NCBI RefSeq assembly: GCF_001280085.1 | Contig: NZ_LGED01000200.1 | Coordinates: 1 to 64,000, forward strand | DNA length: 64,000 nucleotides | Source: Saccharothrix sp. NRRL B-16348 | Lineage (GTDB): Bacteria > Actinomycetota > Actinomycetes > Mycobacteriales > Pseudonocardiaceae | Direction of reading: 5' to 3' | Part shown: positions 7,884-15,001 of the stretch, in pieces | Numbering within the stretch: the first letter of the stretch is position 1 | Layout of the letters: each line of letters starts with the position of its first letter | Translations under genes and position numbers: made by a program | The notes under the pieces: generated by a model | What the model was told of the DNA's origin: nothing | Seen by the model: only the letters and a program-made list of their open reading frames with translations | Databases searched by the model: none

Positions 7884-8246
7884 TCAGGGCTCCCAGACCT
7901 GGATGGCCCTGACCACGAAAGGCGCGTCCGGCACATACGTGCCCTTGCCCGGGTAGGTGGTGAACTCGGCCTCGGTCGAGCACGTCACCCGCTGGTAGAC
8001 CGAGGTGTCCCTGGTCAGGTTGTTCACGAACGACCGCGCCACGAAACCGTCCGGCAGCGGGATGCACTCGCGCGGGTTCGCGGCTTCCAGGTCGAGGCGG
8101 TGCGCGGCGCCGGTGTACTTGGTGCCCGACCACACGCAGAACTCTCCCCGGTCGCACGTCGGGTCGGACTGGGCCGCGGCCGTGCCGCTCGACGTCAGGG
8201 CGCCGGCGGTGAGGGCCAGCGCGGTCACGAGGGTGCGGGTCGTCAT
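7884..8246 (-). CDS. secreted peptidase inhibitor I36-like protein
   Basis: Small exported protein of 120 residues: cleavable signal peptide ending near GTAAA-Q (residue 25), then a domain resembling the Streptomyces metalloproteinase inhibitor family I36, with CDRGEFCVWSG and four cysteines. Family members are beta-crystallin-like and some inhibit metalloproteases; many only share the fold. ATG 8246 follows GGAGGTGA by five bases, preferred over an upstream ATG at 8261. Confidence 0.75.
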   Translation of the reverse strand: MTTRTLVTALALTAGALTSSGTAAAQSDPTCDRGEFCVWSGTKYTGAAHRLDLEAANPRECIPLPDGFVARSFVNNLTRDTSVYQRVTCSTEAEFTTYPGKGTYVPDAPFVVRAIQVWEP

Positions 8247-8312
8247 TCGGGTCACCTCCACCGCTCCAGAGTGCTGTGGCGGACGGCGGTGTGGGGGCGG
8301 TGCGGCCGCCGT

Positions 8313-9161
8313 TCACCTGATTGTGTGGGCCGGCGCGGGTTTGGGCAGGGCGAGGCGTTCGGCGAGGCGGAGGGCGTCGTGCGGGGCCGCGGCGTCGGTG
8401 TCGTTGTCGAAGTACGCGTAGACGTCGTGGTCGGTCGCCCAGGCGCGGATCTTGGCGGACCACTCGTCCAGCTCGGCGTCGGTGTAGCTGCCGACGTACA
8501 GGGCCTGGTTGCCGTGCAGCCGCACGTACGCGAAGTCCGCCGTGACGTCTTCGAGGTACGGGAACCGGTCGGCGGAGTGGGAGACGACGAGCGCGATGCC
8601 GTGCGCCCGGAGGAGGTCGTGGAACTCGGGGACCAGGAACGTCGGGTGCCGGACTTCCAGCGCGTGCCGCAACGGTCGGTCGGCGTCGGTGGTGGTCCAG
8701 GCGCGGTCCTCCGGCAGGCGGTCGTCGTGCCGTTCGGCGAGTTCGGCGGCGGCAGTCGTGGTGCGGGGGAGCAGGTCGAAGAACGTGGTCAGGCGGTCGG
8801 GGTCGTAGGCGGTCGTCGGGGGCAGCTGCCACAGCACCGGCCCGAGCTTGGGGCCGAGCGCGAGCACACCGGAGGCGAAGAAGTTGGCCAACGGCGCCTC
8901 CACGTCGCGCAACTGCTTCAGGTGCGTGATGAACCGGCCGCCCTTGACCGCGAACAGGAAGTCGTCCGGCGTCTGCCGCGCCCACGCCTGGTAGCTGGAG
9001 GGGCGTTGCAGGGAGTAGAAGGAACCGTTCAACTCGACCGACGAGAGGAGCCCGGAGATGTGCTCCAACTCCCTCCGCCGCACCAGGCCCTCCGGGTAGA
9101 ACGCGCCACGCCACGTCGGGTACACCCAGCCCGACGTGCCGATCCGAACGTCACCTGTCAC
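8313..9161 (-). CDS. DUF72 family protein
   Basis: 282 residues of the DUF72/YecE family (COG1801), a TIM-barrel family of unknown biochemical role. Diagnostic segments are RIGTSGWVYPTWRGAFYPEG at the N-terminus, FLFAVKGGRFITH, LGPKLGPVLWQLPP, and near the end YVRLHGN and DVYAYFDND. GTG 9161 places the protein start one strand before the family motif. A paralog lies at 10660-11406; this copy has a 26-residue insertion between its LDLLPR-type segment and the LEVRHPTF segment that the paralog lacks. Confidence 0.88.
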   Translation of the reverse strand: MTGDVRIGTSGWVYPTWRGAFYPEGLVRRRELEHISGLLSSVELNGSFYSLQRPSSYQAWARQTPDDFLFAVKGGRFITHLKQLRDVEAPLANFFASGVLALGPKLGPVLWQLPPTTAYDPDRLTTFFDLLPRTTTAAAELAERHDDRLPEDRAWTTTDADRPLRHALEVRHPTFLVPEFHDLLRAHGIALVVSHSADRFPYLEDVTADFAYVRLHGNQALYVGSYTDAELDEWSAKIRAWATDHDVYAYFDNDTDAAAPHDALRLAERLALPKPAPAHTIR

Positions 9162-9221
9162 GTCTCGGGAGTACCCGGATGATCTCCGGCGTACCCCGTG
9201 GACCGGTGCGACCATGGCGGT

Positions 9222-9896
9222 GTGAGTTTCACCGACCGCGTTCTCGGGCTGCTCGCCGAGCACCCGGAAGGGCTCAGCGACCGCGAGATCGCGGACGCGC
9301 TGCACGTCAACCACGCGCAGGCGAACATCTACTGCCGCCAGCTGGCCCGGGAAGGGCGCATCGCGCGGGACGACTTCGCCCGCCCCATCCGCAACCGCTC
9401 GCTCGACCCCGACGAACCTGCACCCGCCCGGTCGTCCGGTCGCTCGACGGCCGCGTCCCAAGAAGGGGTCGACCGGTCGGAGGCCGCGGTCCAGGATCGG
9501 GTGGTCTCCTGGTTGGTGGCCGAGCGGTGGCGGGTGTTGCGCGTCGCGGACACCGCCGCCCGCGAGCGCGGCACCGACATCCGGGCCGAACGGGCCGGGA
9601 CGCTGCTGCACGTCGAGGTGAAGGGCTACCCGTCGACGTCCTATGCCGACGCACGACGCGCGGCCGAGGTCAAACCGACGCAGCCCGCCACCCAGGCGCG
9701 GGTGTGGTTCGCGGGTGCGGTGGTGAAGGTGCTCCAGCTCCGTCAGGAGTACCCGGACGACGAGGTGGCGTTCGCGTTCCCGGACGTGCCGACCTACCGC
9801 TCGTTGATCCGCTCGATCGGGACGACGGTGACCGGGATGCGCCTGTCGGTGTTCTTCGTGCGCGACGACGGCTCGGTCGAGGCGCACCGGCCTTGA
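9222..9896 (+). CDS. winged-helix plus PD-(D/E)XK nuclease-like protein
   Basis: 224 residues. The N-terminal 55 residues look like a winged helix (LSDREIADALHVNHAQANIYCRQL). The C-terminal part has a restriction-endonuclease-like core: RERGTDIRAERAG then LLHVEVKGYP, giving D119, E132 and K134, the D-ExK pattern of Mrr-like/PD-(D/E)XK nucleases. It may be a DNA-targeting nuclease or a nuclease-fold regulator; no methyltransferase or helicase adjoins it. GTG 9222 is taken as the start because the HTH begins 10 residues later; an ATG at 9198 is also in frame. Confidence 0.7.
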   Translation: MSFTDRVLGLLAEHPEGLSDREIADALHVNHAQANIYCRQLAREGRIARDDFARPIRNRSLDPDEPAPARSSGRSTAASQEGVDRSEAAVQDRVVSWLVAERWRVLRVADTAARERGTDIRAERAGTLLHVEVKGYPSTSYADARRAAEVKPTQPATQARVWFAGAVVKVLQLRQEYPDDEVAFAFPDVPTYRSLIRSIGTTVTGMRLSVFFVRDDGSVEAHRP

Positions 9897-9929
9897 CCTC
9901 CACCGCGCTCGAAGGTGCAAGTTGTGCTC

Positions 9930-10667
9930 ATGGACGACCGGACACTTGACGCCTACCTGGCCAGGATCGGCGCGACGCGCGCGAGCACGCTGGTCGAGCT
10001 GCACGAACTGCACCTCGCCGCGGTGCCCTTCGAGAACCTCTCCATCCACCTCGGCGAGGCGATCGTGCTCGACGAGGACCTGCTCGTGGACAAGATCGTC
10101 AACCGGCGGCGCGGTGGGTTCTGCTACGAGCTCAACGGGGCGTTCGCGGCGCTGTTGAGGGCGTTGGGGCACGACGTGCGGATCCTGTCGGCCAAGGTGT
10201 TCAACGACGGCGCGTACGGGCCGCCGTTCGACCACATGGCGTTGCGCGTGGGCGATCTGCTGGTCGACGTCGGCTTCGGGCGGTTCAGCCTGCGGCCGTT
10301 GGACCTGGTCAGCAGGGAGGACCAGCACGATCCCGCCGGTGTGTTCCGGATGGTCGACACACCGGAGGGTGACGTGGACGTGCTGTTCAACGGCGTGCCC
10401 CAGTACCGCCTCGAACTTCGCCCGCGCACGTTGGACGAGTTCCGCGCCACGTGCTGGTACCAGCAGACGTGGCCGGAGTCGCCGTTCCGGCGCGGTGCGA
10501 CGTGCTCGTTGCCGACGGCGACCGGGCGGATCACCATCGCCGAGAACAAGCTGATCACCACGACCGGTGACGACAAGGTGATCGAGGAGCTGGACGACGA
10601 CGCGCTGCTCGACGCCTACGCCAAGCACTTCGGCGTCGTGCTGGACCGCGTGCCCCGGCTCAGCTGA
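9930..10667 (+). CDS. nat: arylamine N-acetyltransferase
   Basis: Acetyl-CoA-dependent arylamine N-acetyltransferase of 245 residues. The catalytic triad is visible: C65 in RRGGFCYELNG, H101 in PPFDHMAL and D112 in LLVDVGFG. NATs acetylate aromatic amines and hydrazines; in actinomycetes some members release or cyclise polyketides, but no biosynthetic genes are near. Start ATG 9930 is the family-typical position; GTG 9924 has the better spacing to GAAGGTG (9911-9917) and is a real alternative. Confidence 0.93.
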   Translation: MDDRTLDAYLARIGATRASTLVELHELHLAAVPFENLSIHLGEAIVLDEDLLVDKIVNRRRGGFCYELNGAFAALLRALGHDVRILSAKVFNDGAYGPPFDHMALRVGDLLVDVGFGRFSLRPLDLVSREDQHDPAGVFRMVDTPEGDVDVLFNGVPQYRLELRPRTLDEFRATCWYQQTWPESPFRRGATCSLPTATGRITIAENKLITTTGDDKVIEELDDDALLDAYAKHFGVVLDRVPRLS

Positions 10668-11406
10668 GGCGTTCGGCGAGCGCGAGGGCGTCGAACGGCG
10701 CGGCGCCGCCCATCGTGTTGTCGAAGTAGACGTACACGTCGCGCTCGGCCGACCACGCGCGGAACCGGGAGGCCCAGCGGTCCAGCGCCGGGTCGGAGTA
10801 CGCGCTGACGTACAGCTCTTCGTCGCCGTGCAGGCGGGCGTAGACGAAGCCGGCGGTGAGCACGCGCGGCTCGGGGAAGCGGCCCGCGGACTCGGCGATG
10901 ACGAGCGCGATGTCGTGCTGTGCCAACAACTCCGCCAGTTCGGGCGTGTCCCAGCTCGGGTGCCTGATCTCGAGCGCGTGCCGGACCGGCGGGCCCGGTA
11001 ACAGGTCGAGGAACGCGGCGATCCGCTCGGGCCGCCACGGCAGCGTCGGCGGCAGCTGCCACAGGACCGGCCCGAGCTTCGGCCCGAGGTCGAGGACGCC
11101 GGAGCCGAAGAACTCCTCCACGTCCTTCCCGACGTCGCGTAATCGCTTCGTGTGCGTGATCTCCCGATGTCCCTTGACGGCGAACACGAAGTTCTCGGGG
11201 GTGCGTTCGAACCACGACTTGTAGTCCGTCGGCTTGCGCAGCCCGTAGAACGAGCCGTTGATCTCGACCGTGTCGAGCCGCCGTGACATGAACTGCAATT
11301 CCAGCCGCTGTTGCAACCCGCGCGGGTAGAAGTCGCCACGCCACTCGGGATAGCGCCAGCCGGAGGTGCCGATTCGGATTTCACCCACGGTGACGATGTT
11401 GCCCAT
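10660..11406 (-). CDS. DUF72 family protein, second copy
   Basis: 248 residues, paralogous to 8313-9161 (shared RIGTSGW, LGPKLGPVLWQLPP, YARLHG, DVYVYFDN). It overlaps the convergent acetyltransferase stop by 8 bp, so both transcripts are antisense at their 3' ends. It lacks the internal insertion of the other copy. The function of DUF72 is unknown; having two within 3 kb in one genome region suggests duplication. Confidence 0.88.
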   Translation of the reverse strand: MGNIVTVGEIRIGTSGWRYPEWRGDFYPRGLQQRLELQFMSRRLDTVEINGSFYGLRKPTDYKSWFERTPENFVFAVKGHREITHTKRLRDVGKDVEEFFGSGVLDLGPKLGPVLWQLPPTLPWRPERIAAFLDLLPGPPVRHALEIRHPSWDTPELAELLAQHDIALVIAESAGRFPEPRVLTAGFVYARLHGDEELYVSAYSDPALDRWASRFRAWSAERDVYVYFDNTMGGAAPFDALALAERLS

Positions 11407-11432
11407 CGGTGTGACCGCCCAAACGTGTGCCG

Positions 11433-11885
11433 CTAGAAGCCCGCGCCGTCTAACGCACCGCTCACCACGCGATCCACCCGCGCCTGTTGCGGATCACGCG
11501 CCAACGCCTCCGTGCACGGGCACCCGGCCAAGTCGTTGCCGCACAGGTACACGCCGAGCACGCGCAGGCTGCGCGCCGTCTGCCGCAACCGTGCCGCGCC
11601 GCGCAACCGCACCTGCCCGTACACGGCCTTCGCGAGCTGGTACGGCACACCGTGCCCGAGGTCGACGCACGCCTGGCTGTCCAGCTCCTCCGCCACGTGC
11701 GCGATGGGCCGACACCCGGACGCCCGCGCCGACCGCACCAGCCGTTGGTCCAGCCTCGACACGAGCCGCTTCGCCACCTCGTCCCGCCACGCCCGGTCGG
11801 CGCGGAGGTAGGCGACCAACTCCTCCACGCGCACGGGATCGGGCCGGGGACGGCGGGCGCGCGCTCTTCGTCGTTGCGGAGTCAT
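11433..11885 (-). CDS. hypothetical protein, basic, Cys-containing C-terminus
   Basis: 150 residues, no membrane segment. A very basic start (MTPQRRRARARRPRPDP) is followed by a helical domain and a C-terminal motif YLCGNDLAGCPCTEALARDP with three close cysteines, possibly a metal site. ATG 11885 is the first in-frame ATG after a stretch with no coding character. Family not recognised. Confidence 0.6.
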   Translation of the reverse strand: MTPQRRRARARRPRPDPVRVEELVAYLRADRAWRDEVAKRLVSRLDQRLVRSARASGCRPIAHVAEELDSQACVDLGHGVPYQLAKAVYGQVRLRGAARLRQTARSLRVLGVYLCGNDLAGCPCTEALARDPQQARVDRVVSGALDGAGF

Positions 11886-12023
11886 GACACTCAAGATCGT
11901 GTGTCTGAAACCGTCGTGAGCACCCCTCACCCGCCTGCGCGGCCAAAGCACCCGCGTGCAGTAGCGGCCACCCACTCAGAGACGTCACCGCACTCGTGGT
12001 GCCGCGGGCCGTCCCGCGGCGCT

Positions 12024-13436
12024 TTATTCCTCGACCAGCACCTTCGCCCGCTGCGAGAGCAGGGCGTTCACCTCGTCCGGGTCGAAGTAGGCCGGGTCGA
12101 AGTCGGCGGGGTCGTCCAGCCCCAGCCACTCCATCCGCTCCTGGTGCTCCGGGTGGTGGGGGTCGGCCAGCACCTCGCACAGGTGGGCGTAACCCCAGAT
12201 GCCGCCCGAGTCCTCCAACGGGCCGGCCCGACGACCCGTCAGGCAACGGGGATAGGCGATGCCGGGCTCGGCGTCGACGACGTCCTCCACCGTGATGTCG
12301 TGCTCCCAGCCGTCGCCGAAGTCGTAGAGGTAGCCGAGGCGGTCCTCAGGGTTCCCGGCGACGTCGGCGAGCGTCACGGTAGTGGCGTCGCCGTGCTCAA
12401 GTTCCGGGTCAGGCGCCCCGTACCGCCCACCGCCGGGGGCCTCGAAGACCCACAGGTGGTAGCCCTCCCACTCGAACGAGTCCTGGATCGTCCGGTGCAG
12501 CCGCACCAACGGCATCGTGGACGGCACCTCCAGGCGACGCCAGATCGGCGGCTTGGCACCGTGCAGCGACACCTTCAGCCGGTGCACCCTCGTGTCGGCC
12601 GGTGTCGGCTCGGGTTCCGGCAGCAGTCCCACCCGTTGCCGCAGCAGGGCCAGGTTCGTCGTCACGTCCTGGACCTGGTCGGGCTCCACCGGGCACGGCT
12701 CGCGGTCCAGCGCGTCGGCCACGATCACGCGTGCCTGCTCCGGCGTGTACTCGCGGAACACCACGCCGTGCTGCTCGGCGGCTTGGACGTAACCGGACCT
12801 GATCGCCTCCGGCTGGTCGCTGACGAAGCAGTCCTTCACCCCACCGCCGAGGTCGTGGTCGATCAGCACGACGAGGACGTGCGCCTTGCGCCCGTAAGCG
12901 AAGGTCATCGCCAGCCCGTCCTGCGCCCCGAGCACGTCGGCGTAACCGAAGCAGGCGCCGACCGCGGGCCCGCCGACGACCTCGACCCACGCGGCCTCGA
13001 CCAGACCGCTCGCGACGAGCCGATCACCGGCTTCCCGGGCGAGCGTCCGCACGGGCTCCTCCGCGACCACCGCGAGCGTCCGCGCCATCGCCAGCGCTTC
13101 CGGCGTTCCGGTGGCCTCGGCCTCCGCGATCAACGCGGCCAGCGCCTCCGGCACGTCTTCGACCGCGACGCCCTGCGCGAGCAACCCCAGGAACTCCGCT
13201 CCGGTCAACTCCGCGTCCAACGGGCCACAACCGGGCTCCAGCAACGCCGAGAAACCGTCCAGGAGCCCAGCCACGGCCTCTTCGGGCGACCCGATCACAC
13301 CCGCTTCAGTGAGACGCCGCACCGCCTCGTCCACGTCCCGTGAACCGTCCACCAGACCAAGCACCTCTTCGGGCGCACCTTCGGCGACGAGCATGGCGCG
13401 TAGCTCCGACAGGGTCGGCAGGCTGTCGTTCGACAT
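12024..13436 (-). CDS. plasmid pRiA4b ORF-3 family protein
   Basis: 470 residues. The C-terminal about 180 residues are the pRiA4b ORF-3-like domain (IWRRLEVPSTMPLVRLHRTIQDSFEWEGYHLW ... LGYLYDFGDGWEHDI ... YPRCLTGRRAGPLEDSGG), a family also found as a passenger in IS1096-type elements. The N-terminal about 280 residues are an unrecognised domain with many Glu/Ala helices and a segment on DHDLGGGVKDCFVS. No transposase or inverted repeats flank it here, so it appears to be a resident gene. ATG 13436 follows GGCGG. Function unknown. Confidence 0.8.
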   Translation of the reverse strand: MSNDSLPTLSELRAMLVAEGAPEEVLGLVDGSRDVDEAVRRLTEAGVIGSPEEAVAGLLDGFSALLEPGCGPLDAELTGAEFLGLLAQGVAVEDVPEALAALIAEAEATGTPEALAMARTLAVVAEEPVRTLAREAGDRLVASGLVEAAWVEVVGGPAVGACFGYADVLGAQDGLAMTFAYGRKAHVLVVLIDHDLGGGVKDCFVSDQPEAIRSGYVQAAEQHGVVFREYTPEQARVIVADALDREPCPVEPDQVQDVTTNLALLRQRVGLLPEPEPTPADTRVHRLKVSLHGAKPPIWRRLEVPSTMPLVRLHRTIQDSFEWEGYHLWVFEAPGGGRYGAPDPELEHGDATTVTLADVAGNPEDRLGYLYDFGDGWEHDITVEDVVDAEPGIAYPRCLTGRRAGPLEDSGGIWGYAHLCEVLADPHHPEHQERMEWLGLDDPADFDPAYFDPDEVNALLSQRAKVLVEE

Positions 13437-13655
13437 CCGCCCAATCGTGCCGGCTCGGCGTCGACGACTGTTCACGACCCTCTCCCCCGAACAATCCCGG
13501 ACAAAGCTCCGTACCACCGGAGGGCTCTCGTTCGGGCCGGGACTGTCATGTGCGCTGACCTGGCACTCGACAGTGGAACATGCGGTCCTGTGACGTTCTT
13601 GCCGTGGCGGGGCCGCTCGGGCGGTCGCGGCCGGACCTGGGTTCGTGCGGCGGCC

Positions 13656-13675
13656 GGGCACCTCGAGCGGTGCCC
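13656..13675 (-). terminator. hairpin after the 13699-14724 gene
   Basis: GGGCACC (13656-13662) pairs with GGTGCCC (13669-13675) around a 6-nt loop, 24 bp past the stop of the minus-strand gene. No T-run follows, as is common in high-GC actinomycetes. Confidence 0.5.
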
Positions 13676-13698
13676 CCGCTGCTGAGTGGCGGCTCTGC

Positions 13699-14724
13699 TC
13701 AACGGTCGTGCCAGACCAGGCGCATGTGCCGGCGGCGCTCGTCGGGAGCGTGTTCGGTGGCGAACAGGTCATCGGTGGTCCGGTAGACGCAGTCGATCCC
13801 CAGCCGGTGCAGCAGACCGACGCCGTCGGTGCCGGGGCGCTCGGGGAAGAGGGCGACCAGGCGGGTGACCGGCTCCGGGCTGTCCACCGCGTAGTCGAGC
13901 AGTTGCGCGACGGCCTCCCGCACCTTCCCGTGAGTGGCCAGACTCTTCGCCTCGATGACCACGACATCCGCGTCGTCGCGGTAGTACAGGTCGGCCCGCT
14001 TGCCGCTCGGCGTGACGAAACTGTGCATCTCGACGTCGGAGCGGAAAGCCCGATAGCGGGCGACCAGTCGAGCCTCGACCCGCTCGTACGCCGTCTGCCG
14101 CTCCGCGATCCGGTGCCAGACGACGTCCACGTGGGTTCGTTCGACGGGGATCACGCGGGTGTCGAGCCCGACGAGGTCGGCGGTGGCGTTGAGCCTGGCG
14201 CTCAACTCCGCCTCCACGGTGCCCGGGTTGATGCCGAAAGCGGTGATCAGGCGTGACGACCGGGGCTCCTCGACGATGCGCTGCCCGTACACGTAGTCGC
14301 CGGCGGTGAATCCTTCGATGCCCCAGAGGTCGGTGATCGGGTAGTCGGTGAGCCGGACGTTGAGGACGCTGTAGACGTTGGTGAAGCTCGAATCGTTGGC
14401 GTGCTGGTTCCAGAGGAGATCCGCCAAGGGCTCGTTGCGGAACAGGTGTCCGATCTCGCCGGTGGCCTTGATCTTCTTCTCGCCGACGAACAGCACGACG
14501 CCGCCGGCGCGCAGCCGTTCCATGGGCTTGTCGTGACGGGGGATCGCACCCCAGAAGTGCGCCTCACCGGACGGGTGTAACTCCTCCAGCCGGGCCAGAT
14601 CGGCCTCGGACAGGAGCGAGCGGTAGGGCTCCTGTGTGAAGGCGATGGAACCCACGAGCGTTTCGTGGAAGCGCTTCCTCGTGTCGGGGTTGCCGTAGCA
14701 AGGGGCAAGAAGAGCGAGCGTCAT
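13699..14724 (-). CDS. putative PD-(D/E)XK-domain protein, candidate single-gene defence or repair nuclease
   Basis: 341 residues. The C-terminal region has a clear restriction-endonuclease-like signature: KRADLYYRDDADVVVIEAKS gives D245, E258 and K260, followed by a helix with Q274 (AVAQLLDYAV), the usual D-ExK-Q order. The N-terminal half (LRAGGVVLFVGEKKIKATGEIGHLF, then YPITDLWGIEGFTAGDYVY) has the strand pattern of a PUA/EVE-like ligand or modified-base reader; that part is inference only. No methylase or helicase adjoins it. ATG 14724 (MTLALLAPCYG) is preferred over ATG 14748. Confidence 0.65.
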   Translation of the reverse strand: MTLALLAPCYGNPDTRKRFHETLVGSIAFTQEPYRSLLSEADLARLEELHPSGEAHFWGAIPRHDKPMERLRAGGVVLFVGEKKIKATGEIGHLFRNEPLADLLWNQHANDSSFTNVYSVLNVRLTDYPITDLWGIEGFTAGDYVYGQRIVEEPRSSRLITAFGINPGTVEAELSARLNATADLVGLDTRVIPVERTHVDVVWHRIAERQTAYERVEARLVARYRAFRSDVEMHSFVTPSGKRADLYYRDDADVVVIEAKSLATHGKVREAVAQLLDYAVDSPEPVTRLVALFPERPGTDGVGLLHRLGIDCVYRTTDDLFATEHAPDERRRHMRLVWHDR

Positions 14725-15001
14725 GGACGGTCCCCCACCGGTCGTCACTTGATCGTGTGAGGGCTGACCTTAGGTCTCGAACTTCATGGTGTCACCGCTA
14801 TGGGTGACGTCAACGAGATGCGGGCAACACGGCACGTCCGACGAAGGAGAGGACGCCCGCGAGCGCCGCAGGCGCAGCCAAGAGCAGCAGGTAAGCCGAG
14901 CGGTCAGGTGGGGGGCGCGGCTCGCGACGTCAGGCAATCGGCACCCGGAAAGCACTGCGCCCCGGCCGTCGCACGACGGCCGGGGCGCAGGGGACTGGAG
15001 G
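14725..15001. other. 277-bp intergenic region
   Basis: No convincing gene. It contains the promoter side of the 13699-14724 gene, an inverted repeat GTCACC-N6-GGTGAC at 14791-14808 that may be an operator, and the terminator of the fad operon at 14957-14988. Short open frames on both strands here lack ribosome binding sites and family features. Confidence 0.6.
14957..14988 (-). terminator. fadAB operon terminator
   Basis: A perfect 14-bp GC stem (14957-14970 with 14975-14988) around the loop GCAC lies 13 bp beyond the fadB stop. There is no T-tract. Confidence 0.8.

Noticed and set aside
8313..11384. Single 1023-codon minus-strand frame joining both DUF72 regions
   Set aside because: Only its last 282 codons encode a DUF72 protein; the rest is out of frame with, or antisense to, the acetyltransferase and second DUF72 gene.
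12024..13436. Insertion sequence carrying the pRiA4b ORF-3 gene
   Set aside because: No transposase, no terminal inverted repeats and no target duplication were seen around it.
14770..14955. 61-codon minus-strand frame in the gap before the nuclease-like gene
   Set aside because: No ribosome binding site, composition not protein-like, and it covers a probable operator.
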